DNA from: an uncultured bacterium
GTDB taxonomy: Bacteria; Pseudomonadota; Alphaproteobacteria; Rhodospirillales; Rhodospirillaceae
NCBI GenBank assembly: GCA_903888485.1
Contig: CAISTS010000042.1
Location: 39,113-103,112 of the forward strand
Length of the DNA stretch: 64,000 nucleotides
Direction: 5' to 3'
Shown: positions 26,190 through 34,531 of the stretch, one piece after another
Layout: every line of letters begins with the position of its first letter
How positions within the stretch are numbered: the stretch's first letter is position 1
The notes under the pieces: model-generated
Databases searched by the model: none
What the model was told of the DNA's origin: nothing
The model's input: only the letters and a program-made list of their open reading frames with translations
Made by a program: the position numbers and the translations under genes

Positions 26190-28307
26190 TTGCGTAAACT
26201 TCACCTTGTCCTTCTTGCGGTATTGAGCCTTCCCTTCAGTGGGGTCCTGCCCGTATGGGCAGGCCAAGCGCCGGCCAAGGTCATCCTGCCCGAGCGCAAA
26301 CCGACGGCGCCACCGGCGCGGACCGCGAGCGGCAGTGCTGCCAAGCCGGCGACTCAGGCCCCGGCGGAGACGGCCGCACCGACGCCGAGTGTGACGGTCT
26401 CGGTGCCGGCCTCGACACTGTCGACGCGCGAAAAGCAGGTCCTGAACGAAGCCCTCAAGTTCGCCCAAAAGCGTCAGTGGAGCAAAGCGCGCTCGACAGT
26501 GGCGCTGGCCCGCAATCCGCTGCTCACCAAGATCATCGACTGGGCGTACTTGCGCGAGCCCGGCGAACACGCGAGCTTTTCCGAACGCACGGCGTTCCTG
26601 GCCGCCAATCCGGGCTGGCCCTCGGCCGAGACCATCCGCCGGCGCGCCGAGGACGCCATCGACGGCTCGGATTCCCTTTCAAGCCTAAACGTATGGTTCG
26701 CCGCCCATCCGCCGATCTCCACCGCCGGCAAGGTAGCTTATGCGCGCGCGCTGCGCGCCGGCGGCGAGAACGACAAGGCCACGGCCATGGCGCGCGAAGC
26801 CTGGACCAAGGGCAACTTCAGCCGCGAGGACGAGCGCAGCTTCCTCGCCACCTTCCGCGATGTGCTGACGCGCGAGGACCATTGGGCGCATATCGACAAC
26901 CTGCTCTATGAGGAACAGACCAGTGCCGTGACGCGGCTGTTGCCCATGGTCGACGCCAACCGCCAACTGGTCGCCAAGGCGCGCATCGCGCTCATCACTT
27001 CGGCGAAGAATATCGACGGCGTCGTCGCCGCTGTTCCGGCCTCGCTGCAGGACGATCCGGGCTTGCTCTACGACCGCATCAAGTGGCGCCGCTCGCGCGA
27101 TAACGACATCGGCGCCCGGCAGCTCATGCCGGCGCATGAAGTGGTCAACCCGCGGCCGGACCTGTGGTGGCGTGAACGCCATGCCCTGGCGCGCGATGCG
27201 CTTGCCGCCGGCAACGTCACCGAAGCCTACACCATCGCGAAACACCACGGCACGGCAGATCCCTTGAGCATCTCGGAAGCCGAATGGCTGGCGGGTTGGA
27301 TCGCGCTGCGATTCCTGAAAGACGGCGAAGCGGCGCTGGCGCATTTCGAGAAGGTCTATGACTCGGTCGAGACGCCGCCAAGTCTCGCGCGCGGCGCCTA
27401 TTGGGTCGGGCGGACGATGGAATTCCTGAACCGCGCCGACCTTGCCAACGACTGGTATCAGCGCGCCGCGACCTATGTGACGACGTACTATGGTCAATTG
27501 GCTTTGTCGCGCCTCAAGAGCGAGACCATACCCGAACTGCCGGCCGATCCCGTGCCGACCGATGCAGAACGCGCGGCGTTCAATGCGAAGGATGTCGTTC
27601 AGGCCCTGCGCGCGCTTCTGGATGTGGACGCCAAGAGCTATCAGCGCATTTTCGCCCAGGCGGTCGCCGATAACTCAGGTTCGGCGGCCGACCGTTATCT
27701 CGCCGCCGAGTTGGTGCACAAGCTCGCACGCATAGACCTCGGCGTGGTGGTGGCGCGCGATGCGGCGCGCGACAAGATCACGCTGGTCGAGTACGGCTAT
27801 CCCTTGCCCGGCTATACGCTGCCGAGCGCGCCCGAGAAGGCGCTGATCCTGGCCATCACCCGCCAGGAAAGCAATTTCGATGTCGGCGCGCGCAGCGGCG
27901 TCGGCGCGCGCGGGCTCATGCAGCTCATGCTCCCGACGGCCCGCGCCATGGCGCGCGCGACCAAGACGCAGTACGCCGAGAAGCGCCTCACCAGCGAGGC
28001 GGCCTACAACACGCGCCTCGGCGCGTACTATCTCGAAAGCCTGGTGGATGACTTCGGCGGGTCCTACATCCTGGCCGCCGCCGGTTACAACGCCGGTCCC
28101 GGCCGCCCGCGCCAGTGGATGCGCCAGTTCGGCGATCCGCGCGATCCGTCCGTCGATGCGATTGATTGGATCGAGCAAATCCCCTTCTCCGAAACGCGCA
28201 GCTATGTTCAGCGCATCATGGAGAACCTGATGGTCTACCGCGCCGTGCTCGACGGCAAATCCCAGGTTCCGCGCACCCTCGAGAAGGACCTCGCGCGCGG
28301 CAGGTAA
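26190..28307 (+). CDS. slt: Soluble lytic murein transglycosylase (Slt-type)
   Basis: Cleaves peptidoglycan glycan strands to 1,6-anhydro products in the periplasm. A signal peptide (MRKLHLVLLAVLSLPFSGVL, cleavage near WA-GQ) follows a TTG start at 26190; no ATG or GTG fits the signal. A Pro/Ala-rich stretch and a long alpha-superhelical region form residues 75-520. The catalytic domain has ILAITRQESNFDVGARSG with Glu560, GLMQLMLPTAR, and AAAGYNAGP. At 705 residues it is typical of Slt70-like enzymes. It ends two bases before the second composite repeat. Confidence 0.92.
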   Translation: MRKLHLVLLAVLSLPFSGVLPVWAGQAPAKVILPERKPTAPPARTASGSAAKPATQAPAETAAPTPSVTVSVPASTLSTREKQVLNEALKFAQKRQWSKARSTVALARNPLLTKIIDWAYLREPGEHASFSERTAFLAANPGWPSAETIRRRAEDAIDGSDSLSSLNVWFAAHPPISTAGKVAYARALRAGGENDKATAMAREAWTKGNFSREDERSFLATFRDVLTREDHWAHIDNLLYEEQTSAVTRLLPMVDANRQLVAKARIALITSAKNIDGVVAAVPASLQDDPGLLYDRIKWRRSRDNDIGARQLMPAHEVVNPRPDLWWRERHALARDALAAGNVTEAYTIAKHHGTADPLSISEAEWLAGWIALRFLKDGEAALAHFEKVYDSVETPPSLARGAYWVGRTMEFLNRADLANDWYQRAATYVTTYYGQLALSRLKSETIPELPADPVPTDAERAAFNAKDVVQALRALLDVDAKSYQRIFAQAVADNSGSAADRYLAAELVHKLARIDLGVVVARDAARDKITLVEYGYPLPGYTLPSAPEKALILAITRQESNFDVGARSGVGARGLMQLMLPTARAMARATKTQYAEKRLTSEAAYNTRLGAYYLESLVDDFGGSYILAAAGYNAGPGRPRQWMRQFGDPRDPSVDAIDWIEQIPFSETRSYVQRIMENLMVYRAVLDGKSQVPRTLEKDLARGR

Positions 28308-28353
28308 ATTAATTCGGTACCTGAATTAATTCGGTACCAGGTACGAATTAAAT
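28307..28353. repeat. Composite repeat, second copy
   Basis: AATTAATTCGGTACC occurs at 28307-28321 and again at 28324-28338, followed by the inverted copy GGTACGAATTAAAT at 28340-28353, which lacks one C. Architecture (two direct, one inverted) and core (AATTCG-TACC) match the element at 8212-8255, and it too lies at a convergent boundary, between slt and the TlpA-like gene. The first unit overlaps the last base of the slt TAA stop. It probably folds into a hairpin and may terminate transcription both ways. Confidence 0.8.
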
Positions 28354-28355
28354 CT

Positions 28356-28910
28356 TCAGACTACGGTGGCGTCTGTGGACGGCGCAGGCGTGGCCAGCAG
28401 CGGGCCGAGCAGGTCTTTGATGTCCTGGTCGCCCAGCGCGCCGGCTTGGGCATAACGCAGGATCCCGTCGCGATCGATGACGTAGTTGGTCGGGATCGCC
28501 CCGCCGATGGGCTCGTAGTCGCCGCGGAACCGCTTCAAGAGCGGGAACGACAAAACGTTCTGCAGGCCCCTTATCAAATCCACCGGCACCTTGTCGGCAT
28601 CGGTCGTCACCGCGACGATGCGCAGGCCGTTGCGTTCGACTTTGCGAGCCGCCGCATCGAGCAGCGGCAGTTCCTTTTTGCAAGGGCCGCACCAGGTCGC
28701 CCAGAAATTCAAGACGACGACATTGCCGCGGAGCGCACTTAGCGAGATGTCCTGACCACTCAATGTAGTGCCGCTGAAGGACGGCGCTGGCTCACCGACG
28801 CGTGGCTGAGCCTTTGCAACGCGCGGTGCGAGGATCAATGCAGCCCCACTCGCCACTGTGAACTGCAGCGCCCGCCGCCGGTTCAGCCAATCCGTCACAT
28901 TCTTCTCCAC
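28356..28910 (-). CDS. TlpA-like thioredoxin-fold protein, exported
   Basis: A 184-residue periplasmic thiol-disulfide protein. The N-terminus holds an arginine pair and a hydrophobic core (LNRRRALQFTVASGAALILA) like a Tat or Sec signal, with cleavage after AKA. The AhpC/TSA-TlpA domain has VVLNFWATWCGPCKKELPLL with the CxxC pair and the cis-proline in GAIPTNYVI. Roles in this family include cytochrome c or oxidase maturation and general disulfide reduction; no such partner is adjacent. Confidence 0.87.
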   Translation of the reverse strand: MEKNVTDWLNRRRALQFTVASGAALILAPRVAKAQPRVGEPAPSFSGTTLSGQDISLSALRGNVVVLNFWATWCGPCKKELPLLDAAARKVERNGLRIVAVTTDADKVPVDLIRGLQNVLSFPLLKRFRGDYEPIGGAIPTNYVIDRDGILRYAQAGALGDQDIKDLLGPLLATPAPSTDATVV

Positions 28911-28948
28911 ATAGAAGGAACTCTAACGTACCAGCTACGTGAGCGAAT

Positions 28949-28977
28949 CAAAAAGGGCCGGATCGCTCCGGCCCTTT
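28949..28977 (-). terminator. Intrinsic terminator downstream of bactofilin gene
   Basis: An 11 bp perfect stem (AAAGGGCCGGA at 28952-28962, TCCGGCCCTTT at 28967-28977) with a four-base loop, followed on the minus strand by a run of five T. It lies 23 nt beyond the bactofilin stop and 39 nt before the next gene, so it terminates the M23 peptidase-bactofilin transcript. Confidence 0.85.
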
Positions 28978-28999
28978 GAATTCGTTGATGATGCAAGGA

Positions 29000-29485
29000 T
29001 CAGGTCGCGGCGACGACCGCTTTGGGCATGCCGCCCACGCGCGCGGCCCCGATCATCGGGCGATCAGGTTGGCGCGGCACTTCGACCGCGGTCACAGCCG
29101 CTTCGGTGATGCGCTTGCAATGGCCTTCCATGTAAGCGCCGGGCTCGATGGCGAGGCTTTCGTGTTCGACGTCGCCCGACATGCGCGCGGTGGAGGCGAG
29201 GAACACGCTCCTTGCGCGGACCATGCCCTTCACGGCGCCGTGCATACGCACGGTCTGCGCGACGACTTCGCCGATCACCGAACCCTTTACGCCGACGATG
29301 AGCGCCTTGCAGCGGATGTCGCCGTTGACGACGCCATCCACTTGGATTTCGCCGCCTGAGTTCAGGTTCCCGTCGATCGTCAGATCGGCGCTGATAATGG
29401 ACGGCACGGCCTTCACGGCCACGTCGGCGCGCATGCCTTCGCTGTGACCGTTACCGTTTACCGCCTTATTGCTTTTTGAAAACAT
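29000..29485 (-). CDS. bacA: Bactofilin (polymer-forming cytoskeletal protein)
   Basis: A 161-residue bactofilin: a disordered N-terminus then a right-handed beta-helix of repeated six-residue rungs (IISADLTIDGNLNSGGEIQV, DGVVNGDIRCKALIVG, GSVIGEVVAQTVRMHG and so on). Bactofilins self-assemble without nucleotide into membrane-associated filaments that position cell-wall enzymes. The gene overlaps the end of the M23 peptidase gene by 20 nt, so the two are co-translated, a pairing seen in other bacteria where bactofilin and M23 hydrolase together shape the cell. The symbol follows Caulobacter usage. Confidence 0.9.
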   Translation of the reverse strand: MFSKSNKAVNGNGHSEGMRADVAVKAVPSIISADLTIDGNLNSGGEIQVDGVVNGDIRCKALIVGVKGSVIGEVVAQTVRMHGAVKGMVRARSVFLASTARMSGDVEHESLAIEPGAYMEGHCKRITEAAVTAVEVPRQPDRPMIGAARVGGMPKAVVAAT

Positions 29486-30911
29486 CCCTACCGGCCTTTA
29501 GAAACTTCATTGGATTGACGTGCTTGCCGTTGGTCATGACCTCGTAATGCACGTGCGGTCCGGAGCATCGACCGCTGCAACCTAATTGGCCCAGCACCGT
29601 GCCGCGGACGACTTTGTCGCCGACCTTGACGTTGATGCGGGCCATGTGGCCGTAGCGTGTGGAGAGCCCCATGCCGTGGTCGATTTCTACCATGCGGCCA
29701 TAGGCGCCGTCCCAGCCGGCGTGAACAACCTTGCCTTCACCGGTGCTCAGCACCGACGACTTGTAGGTCGCGCCGAGATCGAGCCCAAGATGTTGAGCAG
29801 GCCTACCGGTGAAAGGGTCTACGCGGACGCCGAAACCGCTGTTGATGCCGAAATCCTTCACAGGCGCGTCAAGCGGCAGACGCGTAATGAGACTCTGCAG
29901 GTCGGTGAGTCGATCGACGTTGGCATTCAATTGGTTGAGCGATTCTTGCAAGGGGCCGGAGTTCTGCGCAACTTTGTCGAGTGCGATAAACGGACCACCC
30001 TGCCCGCCGCCGCGCGCCTGGCGCTTGGCCAGAAGATCGATATCGAGCCCGGTGATGCTGAGCGAGGCTTCAAGATCGGCGATCTTGGTTTCGGTCACTT
30101 CCGAGAAGCGGTGATAGAGCAGGAGTTGGTTGCTCTCCATCTCGCGGATCTGATTTTCGAGCGTCGAGACTTTCTGCGACAGGTTGGAGCGTTCGGACAG
30201 CGCCATATCGCGCTCGAGCACCACCTGGCGCAGCTCGAGGCTGTCGGTGGCGATGAACGGCGTTTTCTGGTGATGGCCGACCACGTTCACCATGGAATCT
30301 TCGAGGTCGGCGAGTTCGGTCAGCAGGTTCTTACGCTCATCGTCGGCGTGGCCGCGGTCGAGTTTCGTCTTGGAAAGGACGAGTTCAACGTCGGCGGTAT
30401 CGCCGGAAAGGGCGCCGGCGGGATCGACCAGCGCATCCTTGGCGCGGCTCCTGAGCTTTGAGACGAGGCTGCCCTTCTTGTCGCCGGTCTTGGCGAGTTC
30501 AGACGTTTTGTTGCGCAGGAGTTCGGCTTCGCGGTCCACCAAAGACAATGAATGTTGGTAGTTCTTCTCGAGATCCTTGGTGAGATCGGCGACGCGTTCC
30601 TTGTAGATCGAGACCTGGGCGAGCAGTTGCTCGTAACCCACGCGCGCGTCTTTGATTTCGGTGTTCTTGGCGTTGATGCGTTCGCTGTGGTTCATGGCGA
30701 GCCCAGAACTGAACAGCGTCCAGGTGCCGATGGCTAGGCTCACCGTGACCAGCACCGCTTGGCGGTTGGTCGAGAGCCTCAAGGTGCGCATGCGCTCGCC
30801 GGAGCGAACGATCAGCTGCTTCTCCGGAAAGAAGCGCTGCAAAAGTTTTTGGAATCGGTTGAGCCCGCGATCCTGCGGGTCAAACTTCGAGTGTTGCTTA
30901 CCTGTAAACAC
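29466..30911 (-). CDS. M23 family metallopeptidase (LytM domain, membrane anchored)
   Basis: Peptidoglycan endopeptidase with a short cytoplasmic N-terminus and one membrane helix (RQAVLVTVSLAIGTWTLF). A long coiled coil (about residues 85-290) and a C-terminal LytM domain follow. Zinc ligands are visible in QHLGLDLG (His, Asp) and GPHVHYEV (His-x-His), along with VEIDHGMGLSTRYGHM. I prefer the GTG at 30911, preceded by AGGGGACGGC, giving 481 residues; a GTG at 30935 gives 489. It is translationally coupled to bactofilin, suggesting filament-guided wall cutting. Confidence 0.88.
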   Translation of the reverse strand: MFTGKQHSKFDPQDRGLNRFQKLLQRFFPEKQLIVRSGERMRTLRLSTNRQAVLVTVSLAIGTWTLFSSGLAMNHSERINAKNTEIKDARVGYEQLLAQVSIYKERVADLTKDLEKNYQHSLSLVDREAELLRNKTSELAKTGDKKGSLVSKLRSRAKDALVDPAGALSGDTADVELVLSKTKLDRGHADDERKNLLTELADLEDSMVNVVGHHQKTPFIATDSLELRQVVLERDMALSERSNLSQKVSTLENQIREMESNQLLLYHRFSEVTETKIADLEASLSITGLDIDLLAKRQARGGGQGGPFIALDKVAQNSGPLQESLNQLNANVDRLTDLQSLITRLPLDAPVKDFGINSGFGVRVDPFTGRPAQHLGLDLGATYKSSVLSTGEGKVVHAGWDGAYGRMVEIDHGMGLSTRYGHMARINVKVGDKVVRGTVLGQLGCSGRCSGPHVHYEVMTNGKHVNPMKFLKAGRDVFKKQ

Positions 30912-30935
30912 GCCGTCCCCTCTTACTGATGGCAC

Positions 30936-31303
30936 CCGTTCAGTAATCGCCCGGAGGTCTTGTTTTTATATTCCCCTCGGTGTGGCCGCTTGCTTGGAAC
31001 ACCGGAATTCCCCCGTGTGGATTTCCCGGTGCGCCCGCATTCTTTTTGCAACGCATCAACTGCTCGCGCCGCCAGAGAAAATCGAGATCGTCTCTGGCCG
31101 CAACGATAATCCGCTGACGCTGTTGACGCTTGGTTTAGCGCAAGCCGCCGCCTTCATCCTGCCGATTCTATCCCCGAAATTCAAAGAGAAAGTAAAACCC
31201 CATAAAATTATTTAAAAACATATACTTAGTTCAACATTCAAACTTGGTTTGCGAAGCGCCGTCAATCCCTTAATGTGAACCCCAGTTGATCCGTGCCAGT
31301 GTA
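30936..31303. other. Intergenic region between M23 peptidase and pgpA, no convincing gene
   Basis: About 370 nt between divergent genes. It should hold the promoters of the M23-bactofilin pair (minus) and of pgpA (plus). The part at 31197-31260 is markedly AT-rich compared with its surroundings and is the likeliest promoter zone. A plus-strand open frame runs to 31215, but it begins inside the peptidase gene antisense and has no ribosome-binding site or recognisable family. I see no RNA gene. Confidence 0.5.
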
Positions 31304-31891
31304 ATGCTCATGACACCGAAACCCGAGCCGACATCGCAGCAGTCCGAGCGTTACAATTCCGCCTCTTACGAGCCCCTCGTGACGGAAAACGGCTGGCGGA
31401 TCGGCGGGCCTGACTGGCGCAAGCCCTGGCCCAAGGGACTGATATTCCTAACCTGGTTCGGAGCCGGTTTTTCCTTCCATGCACCCGGGACCGTGGGCTC
31501 TCTGAACGCCCTGCCTATGGCGGCCGGTATCGCCTGGCTGGCGGGCGGCCGTTCGCTGATCATCGCCGCCATCATCCCGTTCGTGCTGGGCATGCTTTAC
31601 ACCGCGCGTTACTTGCGCAACGAGCCCGATAACAGCGATCCGCGGTGGATCGTCATTGATGAGGTGGTCGGGCTGTGGATCACTCTGGCCGCGGTGCCAC
31701 TCAGCTTCCTGTGGTACGTCGTGGGCTTCCTGTGCTTCCGTTTCTTCGACATCGTCAAGCCATGGCCCATCAGCTGGGTGGATAGGAATGTCCCGGGCGC
31801 GCTTGGCGTCATGCTCGACGATGTGATCGCGGGCCTCGCCGCCGCCGGCGTGATGCTCGGTCTGCAACACCTCGTCGCCACCTATATCTGA
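31304..31891 (+). CDS. pgpA: Phosphatidylglycerophosphatase A
   Basis: Dephosphorylates phosphatidylglycerophosphate to phosphatidylglycerol in the inner membrane. The PgpA pattern is clear: SFHAPGTVGSLNALP, WIVIDEVVGLWITL, and FRFFDIVKPWPISW followed by MLDDVIAGLAAAGV, with about four hydrophobic segments. The start is uncertain: ATG at 31304 or 31310, with a TTG at 31286 also open; I list 31304 (195 residues). It is 7 nt before pncC, implying one transcript. Confidence 0.9.
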   Translation: MLMTPKPEPTSQQSERYNSASYEPLVTENGWRIGGPDWRKPWPKGLIFLTWFGAGFSFHAPGTVGSLNALPMAAGIAWLAGGRSLIIAAIIPFVLGMLYTARYLRNEPDNSDPRWIVIDEVVGLWITLAAVPLSFLWYVVGFLCFRFFDIVKPWPISWVDRNVPGALGVMLDDVIAGLAAAGVMLGLQHLVATYI

Positions 31892-31898
31892 CATCTCC

Positions 31899-32411
31899 TT
31901 GAACGATCTGCCCACCGACCTTGTCGATCTTGCCAAAGACGTCCTGGCGCACGCCAAGGGCCAGGAAAAGCGCATTGTCACGGCAGAATCCTGCACCGGC
32001 GGCCTCTTGGGTGCGTGCCTGACCGCTCATGCCGGGTCCTCGCAGGTGGTCGACTGCGGCTTCATCACCTACTCGAACGAATCTAAATCCCAACTCCTCG
32101 GCGTGCCGCGCGACGCCGTTGCCGATCACGGCGCGGTCAGCGACATCGTGGCCTCCGCCATGGCCGAAGGCGCCCTCGCCCAGACCACCGCCGACATGGC
32201 CGTATCGATTACCGGCATCGCGGGGCCCGGCGGCGGCACCAAAGAAAAACCCGTGGGATTGGTGTACATGGCCCTCGCCCGTACCAACACCGACGCGGTG
32301 GTGAAACGCTATGTCTTCGCCGGCACGCGTTCCGACATCCGCCGCGCCGCCGTCGGCGCCGCGCTCGAGCTGCTCCTCAGCAGTCTCAAGGAAAACGACG
32401 AGGAAACGTAA
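31899..32411 (+). CDS. pncC: CinA-family nicotinamide-nucleotide amidohydrolase (PncC)
   Basis: Hydrolyses nicotinamide mononucleotide to nicotinate mononucleotide in pyridine-nucleotide salvage. It is the stand-alone CinA C-terminal domain, 170 residues, with VTAESCTGGLLGACLT, GFITYSNESKSQLLGV and SITGIAGPGGGTKEKPVG. The fused MoaB-like COG1058 domain of full-length CinA is absent. The start is TTG at 31899, just after the pgpA stop; no ATG/GTG fits the conserved N-terminus. Followed by an intrinsic terminator. Confidence 0.92.
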   Translation: MNDLPTDLVDLAKDVLAHAKGQEKRIVTAESCTGGLLGACLTAHAGSSQVVDCGFITYSNESKSQLLGVPRDAVADHGAVSDIVASAMAEGALAQTTADMAVSITGIAGPGGGTKEKPVGLVYMALARTNTDAVVKRYVFAGTRSDIRRAAVGAALELLLSSLKENDEET

Positions 32412-32439
32412 AGGGCGGACTACAAGGTCCGCCCTTTTT
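32411..32439 (+). terminator. Intrinsic terminator after pncC
   Basis: The stem AAGGGCGGAC at 32411-32420 pairs with GTCCGCCCTT at 32427-32436 around a six-base loop, followed by a T run. It directly abuts the pncC stop codon and ends the pgpA-pncC transcript. Confidence 0.88.
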
Positions 32440-32493
32440 ATTCGGCGCCGCAACGTGAATCCTGATAGCTAGCTCATACCTAAGTCTACGCGC

Positions 32494-32511
32494 GCGGACG
32501 TGTTCGTCCGC
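32494..32511. other. Short hairpin in the pncC / Cys-rich gene gap
   Basis: GCGGACG at 32494-32500 pairs with CGTCCGC at 32505-32511 across a TGTT loop. There is no T run on either side. It may assist termination of the Cys-rich gene on the minus strand; otherwise the 118 nt gap holds nothing recognisable. Confidence 0.4.
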
Positions 32512-32557
32512 CACCCACGCCCCAGGGCTCATTTGATTAGGCCGTTGCGGACTTGCG

Positions 32558-32782
32558 CTAGCTTGCCGCCGCGAGGTGAACCGCGCGCGCGCAGTGGTCG
32601 CAGCAATACACCTTGCCGTTCTTGCTGACGCCGTGACCGATGATCTTGCAGTTACAGTGTGAGCAATTGGGCGCCAGCGCCGCGATGGCGCATTCAAAAC
32701 TGTCGAAGGTGTGGCTTATGCCGTCCATCACCACCTCGAAGCTCCCCTTGTAGTCGTTTCCGCATTTCTCGCATTTGGCCAT
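32558..32782 (-). CDS. Cysteine-rich metal-binding protein (metallothionein-like)
   Basis: A 74-residue protein. I place the start at ATG 32782, because a strong GGAGG lies five bases before it. It has CEKCGNDYKG (CxxC), then FDSFECAIAALAPNCSHCNC and KNGKVYCCDHCARAVH. The C-terminal C-x-C ... YYC-x-x-x-CA-like half is reminiscent of SmtA-type bacterial metallothioneins, and the whole matches a small conserved zinc-ribbon-like family. Zn or Cu binding is inferred from nine cysteines. It stands alone downstream of the coq10 cluster. Confidence 0.72.
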   Translation of the reverse strand: MAKCEKCGNDYKGSFEVVMDGISHTFDSFECAIAALAPNCSHCNCKIIGHGVSKNGKVYCCDHCARAVHLAAAS

Positions 32783-32894
32783 TGATGCCTCCATGCCTGA
32801 TGACAAGCCAACGGGCCGGCGGGATGGGAGTTCCCCCAAGTTGCTCTTTAAAATGGTCGCACGTTCACGGTAACAGCCGTCCGCTTCGCGTGCG

Positions 32895-33146
32895 CTAGGG
32901 TGCGGCCGGATGCAATAAGACGACGGCGAAACGACTTTCTACGCAGATCAAATCAGGGTTGCTGCCCGACAATTCGAAGTGCAGCCACATTTTGCAGCGG
33001 CCGAGGCCCAGGCGTTCCTCTCCGAACCCTAAAAGGGGTTCGAAGCAGTCGTAGTTGCGCTGGAGGACGATCTTCCCGCCCGCGAATTCGATGACCCTCC
33101 ATGCGCAGAACTCAGCGCTGTCGCCGGCGCCCTCAAAGGGCGGCAT
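32895..33146 (-). CDS. Hypothetical protein coupled to coq10
   Basis: An 83-residue frame whose ATG lies inside the last codons of the coq10-like gene (14 nt overlap, different frame). It reads MPPFEGAGDSAEFCAWRVIE, then VLQRNYDCFEPLLGFGEERL, and ends VESRFAVVLLHPAAP. Three cysteines and a mixed alpha/beta composition are visible, with no signal peptide and no family I recognise. Good codon usage and the overlap suggest a real, translationally coupled gene, but it could be chance. Confidence 0.45.
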   Translation of the reverse strand: MPPFEGAGDSAEFCAWRVIEFAGGKIVLQRNYDCFEPLLGFGEERLGLGRCKMWLHFELSGSNPDLICVESRFAVVLLHPAAP

Positions 33147-33588
33147 CTTTGCGCTTCCCGCCGTAGAGCTTCCTGGCGCGGTCCTCGAAAGCCGAGACCA
33201 TGCGGTGCACGGCCTCCTCGAACAGCACTCCGATCAACGCCTGGAGTAGACGCGACTTGAATTCGAATGAGAGATAGAAGTGCACGGCGGTGCCGCCCTC
33301 GTCGGCCTCGAACTTCCATTCGTTTTTTAGGTACTCGAAGGGTCCGCTGAGATAATCGATCGTGATCATCTCGATAGGCTGCAGCTTCACGCGCGATAGG
33401 AACTGCTCGCGCACCATCTTGAAGCCGACAGCGAGTTCGGCGATGAACGCGGTCTCGGACTCGCGGCTCTTGATGCGGCACGCAAGACACCACGGCAAAA
33501 ACTCCGGATAGCGCTCGACATCGGCGACAAGGTGATAAACCTGCGCCGGCGAATAAGGCAGCACACGAGTTTCGCGGTGGACGGGCAT
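33133..33588 (-). CDS. Coenzyme Q-binding protein COQ10-like (RatA/SRPBCC family)
   Basis: A 151-residue START-domain protein of the COQ10/RatA group: MPVHRETRVLPYSPAQVYHL, DVERYPEFLPWCLACRI, KLQPIEMITIDYLSGPFEYL and FKSRLLQALIGVLFEEAVHRM. Homologues bind ubiquinone and support respiration; the name RatA toxin used in some annotations refers to the same family. It lies 6 nt after lipA in the pyruvate dehydrogenase-lipoate operon, the standard alphaproteobacterial neighbour, which favours the COQ10 role. Confidence 0.9.
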   Translation of the reverse strand: MPVHRETRVLPYSPAQVYHLVADVERYPEFLPWCLACRIKSRESETAFIAELAVGFKMVREQFLSRVKLQPIEMITIDYLSGPFEYLKNEWKFEADEGGTAVHFYLSFEFKSRLLQALIGVLFEEAVHRMVSAFEDRARKLYGGKRKDAAL

Positions 33589-33594
33589 CGGGAC

Positions 33595-34512
33595 TTAGGC
33601 GCCGAGCTGTTTCTCACGGGCCGCGCGCAATTGCGCGAAGTCGGCGTCCGCATGGTAGGACGAGCGCGTCAGCGGGCTCGCCGAGACCATCAGGAAGCCC
33701 TTGGCGCGCGCGACGCGCTCGTACTCGGCGAACTCGGTCGGTTCGACGAAGCGTTCGACCGCGGCATGGCGCGTGGTCGGCTGCAGGTACTGACCGATGG
33801 TCAAGAAGTCGACATTAGCTGCGCGCATGTCATCCATGACCTGCAGCACTTCTTCCTTCATCTCGCCGAGGCCGACCATGATGCCCGACTTGGTGAACAT
33901 CTTGGGGTCGATCTCCTTGACGCGCTCGAGAAGACGCAGGCTGGTGTAGTAGCGGGCGCTGGCGCGAACTTTGCGATAAAGACGCGGCACGGTCTCGAGA
34001 TTGTGGTTGTAAACATCGGGCTTGGCCTCGGCGACCATGTCCACCATGCCAAGCTTCTTGCGGAAGTCGGGTGTGAGAACCTCGATGGTGGTATCCGGAT
34101 TGGCCACGCGCACGGCGGTGATCACCGCCACCCAATGATTGGCGCCGCCGTCGTCGAGATCGTCGCGGTCGACCGAGGTGATGACGACGTGCTTGAGCCC
34201 GAGGTTCTTCACGGCCTCGGCGACGTGCGCGGGTTCATGATCGTCGACCGCGCCGGGCTTGCCGGTCTTGACGTTGCAGAAGGCACAAGCGCGGGTGCAG
34301 ATGTCGCCCAGGATCATCATGGTCGCGTGCTTTTGCGCCCAGCACTCGCCGATGTTCGGACACGCCGCCTCTTCGCACACGGTGTGCAGCTTGAGGTCGC
34401 GCATCAGCTTGCGCGTGTGGTGGTACTCAGGCGACGTCGGCGCCTTCACGCGAATCCACGCCGGCTTCGGCTGGCGCGCCTTGTTGTCTTTGAGATTCTC
34501 GACGGTGCTCAT
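33595..34512 (-). CDS. lipA: Lipoyl synthase
   Basis: Radical-SAM enzyme inserting two sulfurs into octanoyl groups on lipoyl domains. [13 protein letters not shown] binds the auxiliary Fe-S cluster and [10 protein letters not shown] (CxxxCxxC) the SAM cluster. The C-terminal [10 protein letters not shown] supplies the conserved serine motif. At 305 residues it is full length. It follows lpdA by 19 nt, so the cofactor-attachment enzyme is co-expressed with its PDH targets (lipoyl domains in pdhB and pdhC). Confidence 0.96.
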   Translation of the reverse strand: MSTVENLKDNKARQPKPAWIRVKAPTSPEYHHTRKLMRDLKLHTVCEEAACPNIGECWAQKHATMMILGDICTRACAFCNVKTGKPGAVDDHEPAHVAEAVKNLGLKHVVITSVDRDDLDDGGANHWVAVITAVRVANPDTTIEVLTPDFRKKLGMVDMVAEAKPDVYNHNLETVPRLYRKVRASARYYTSLRLLERVKEIDPKMFTKSGIMVGLGEMKEEVLQVMDDMRAANVDFLTIGQYLQPTTRHAAVERFVEPTEFAEYERVARAKGFLMVSASPLTRSSYHADADFAQLRAAREKQLGA

Positions 34513-34531
34513 GGGATCAGTCTAGCACATC

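Noticed and set aside
30652..31215. Plus-strand frame of 187 residues opposite the M23 peptidase start
   Set aside because: Most of it is antisense to a clear gene, it has no ribosome-binding site, and the part beyond the peptidase gene shows no recognisable family.
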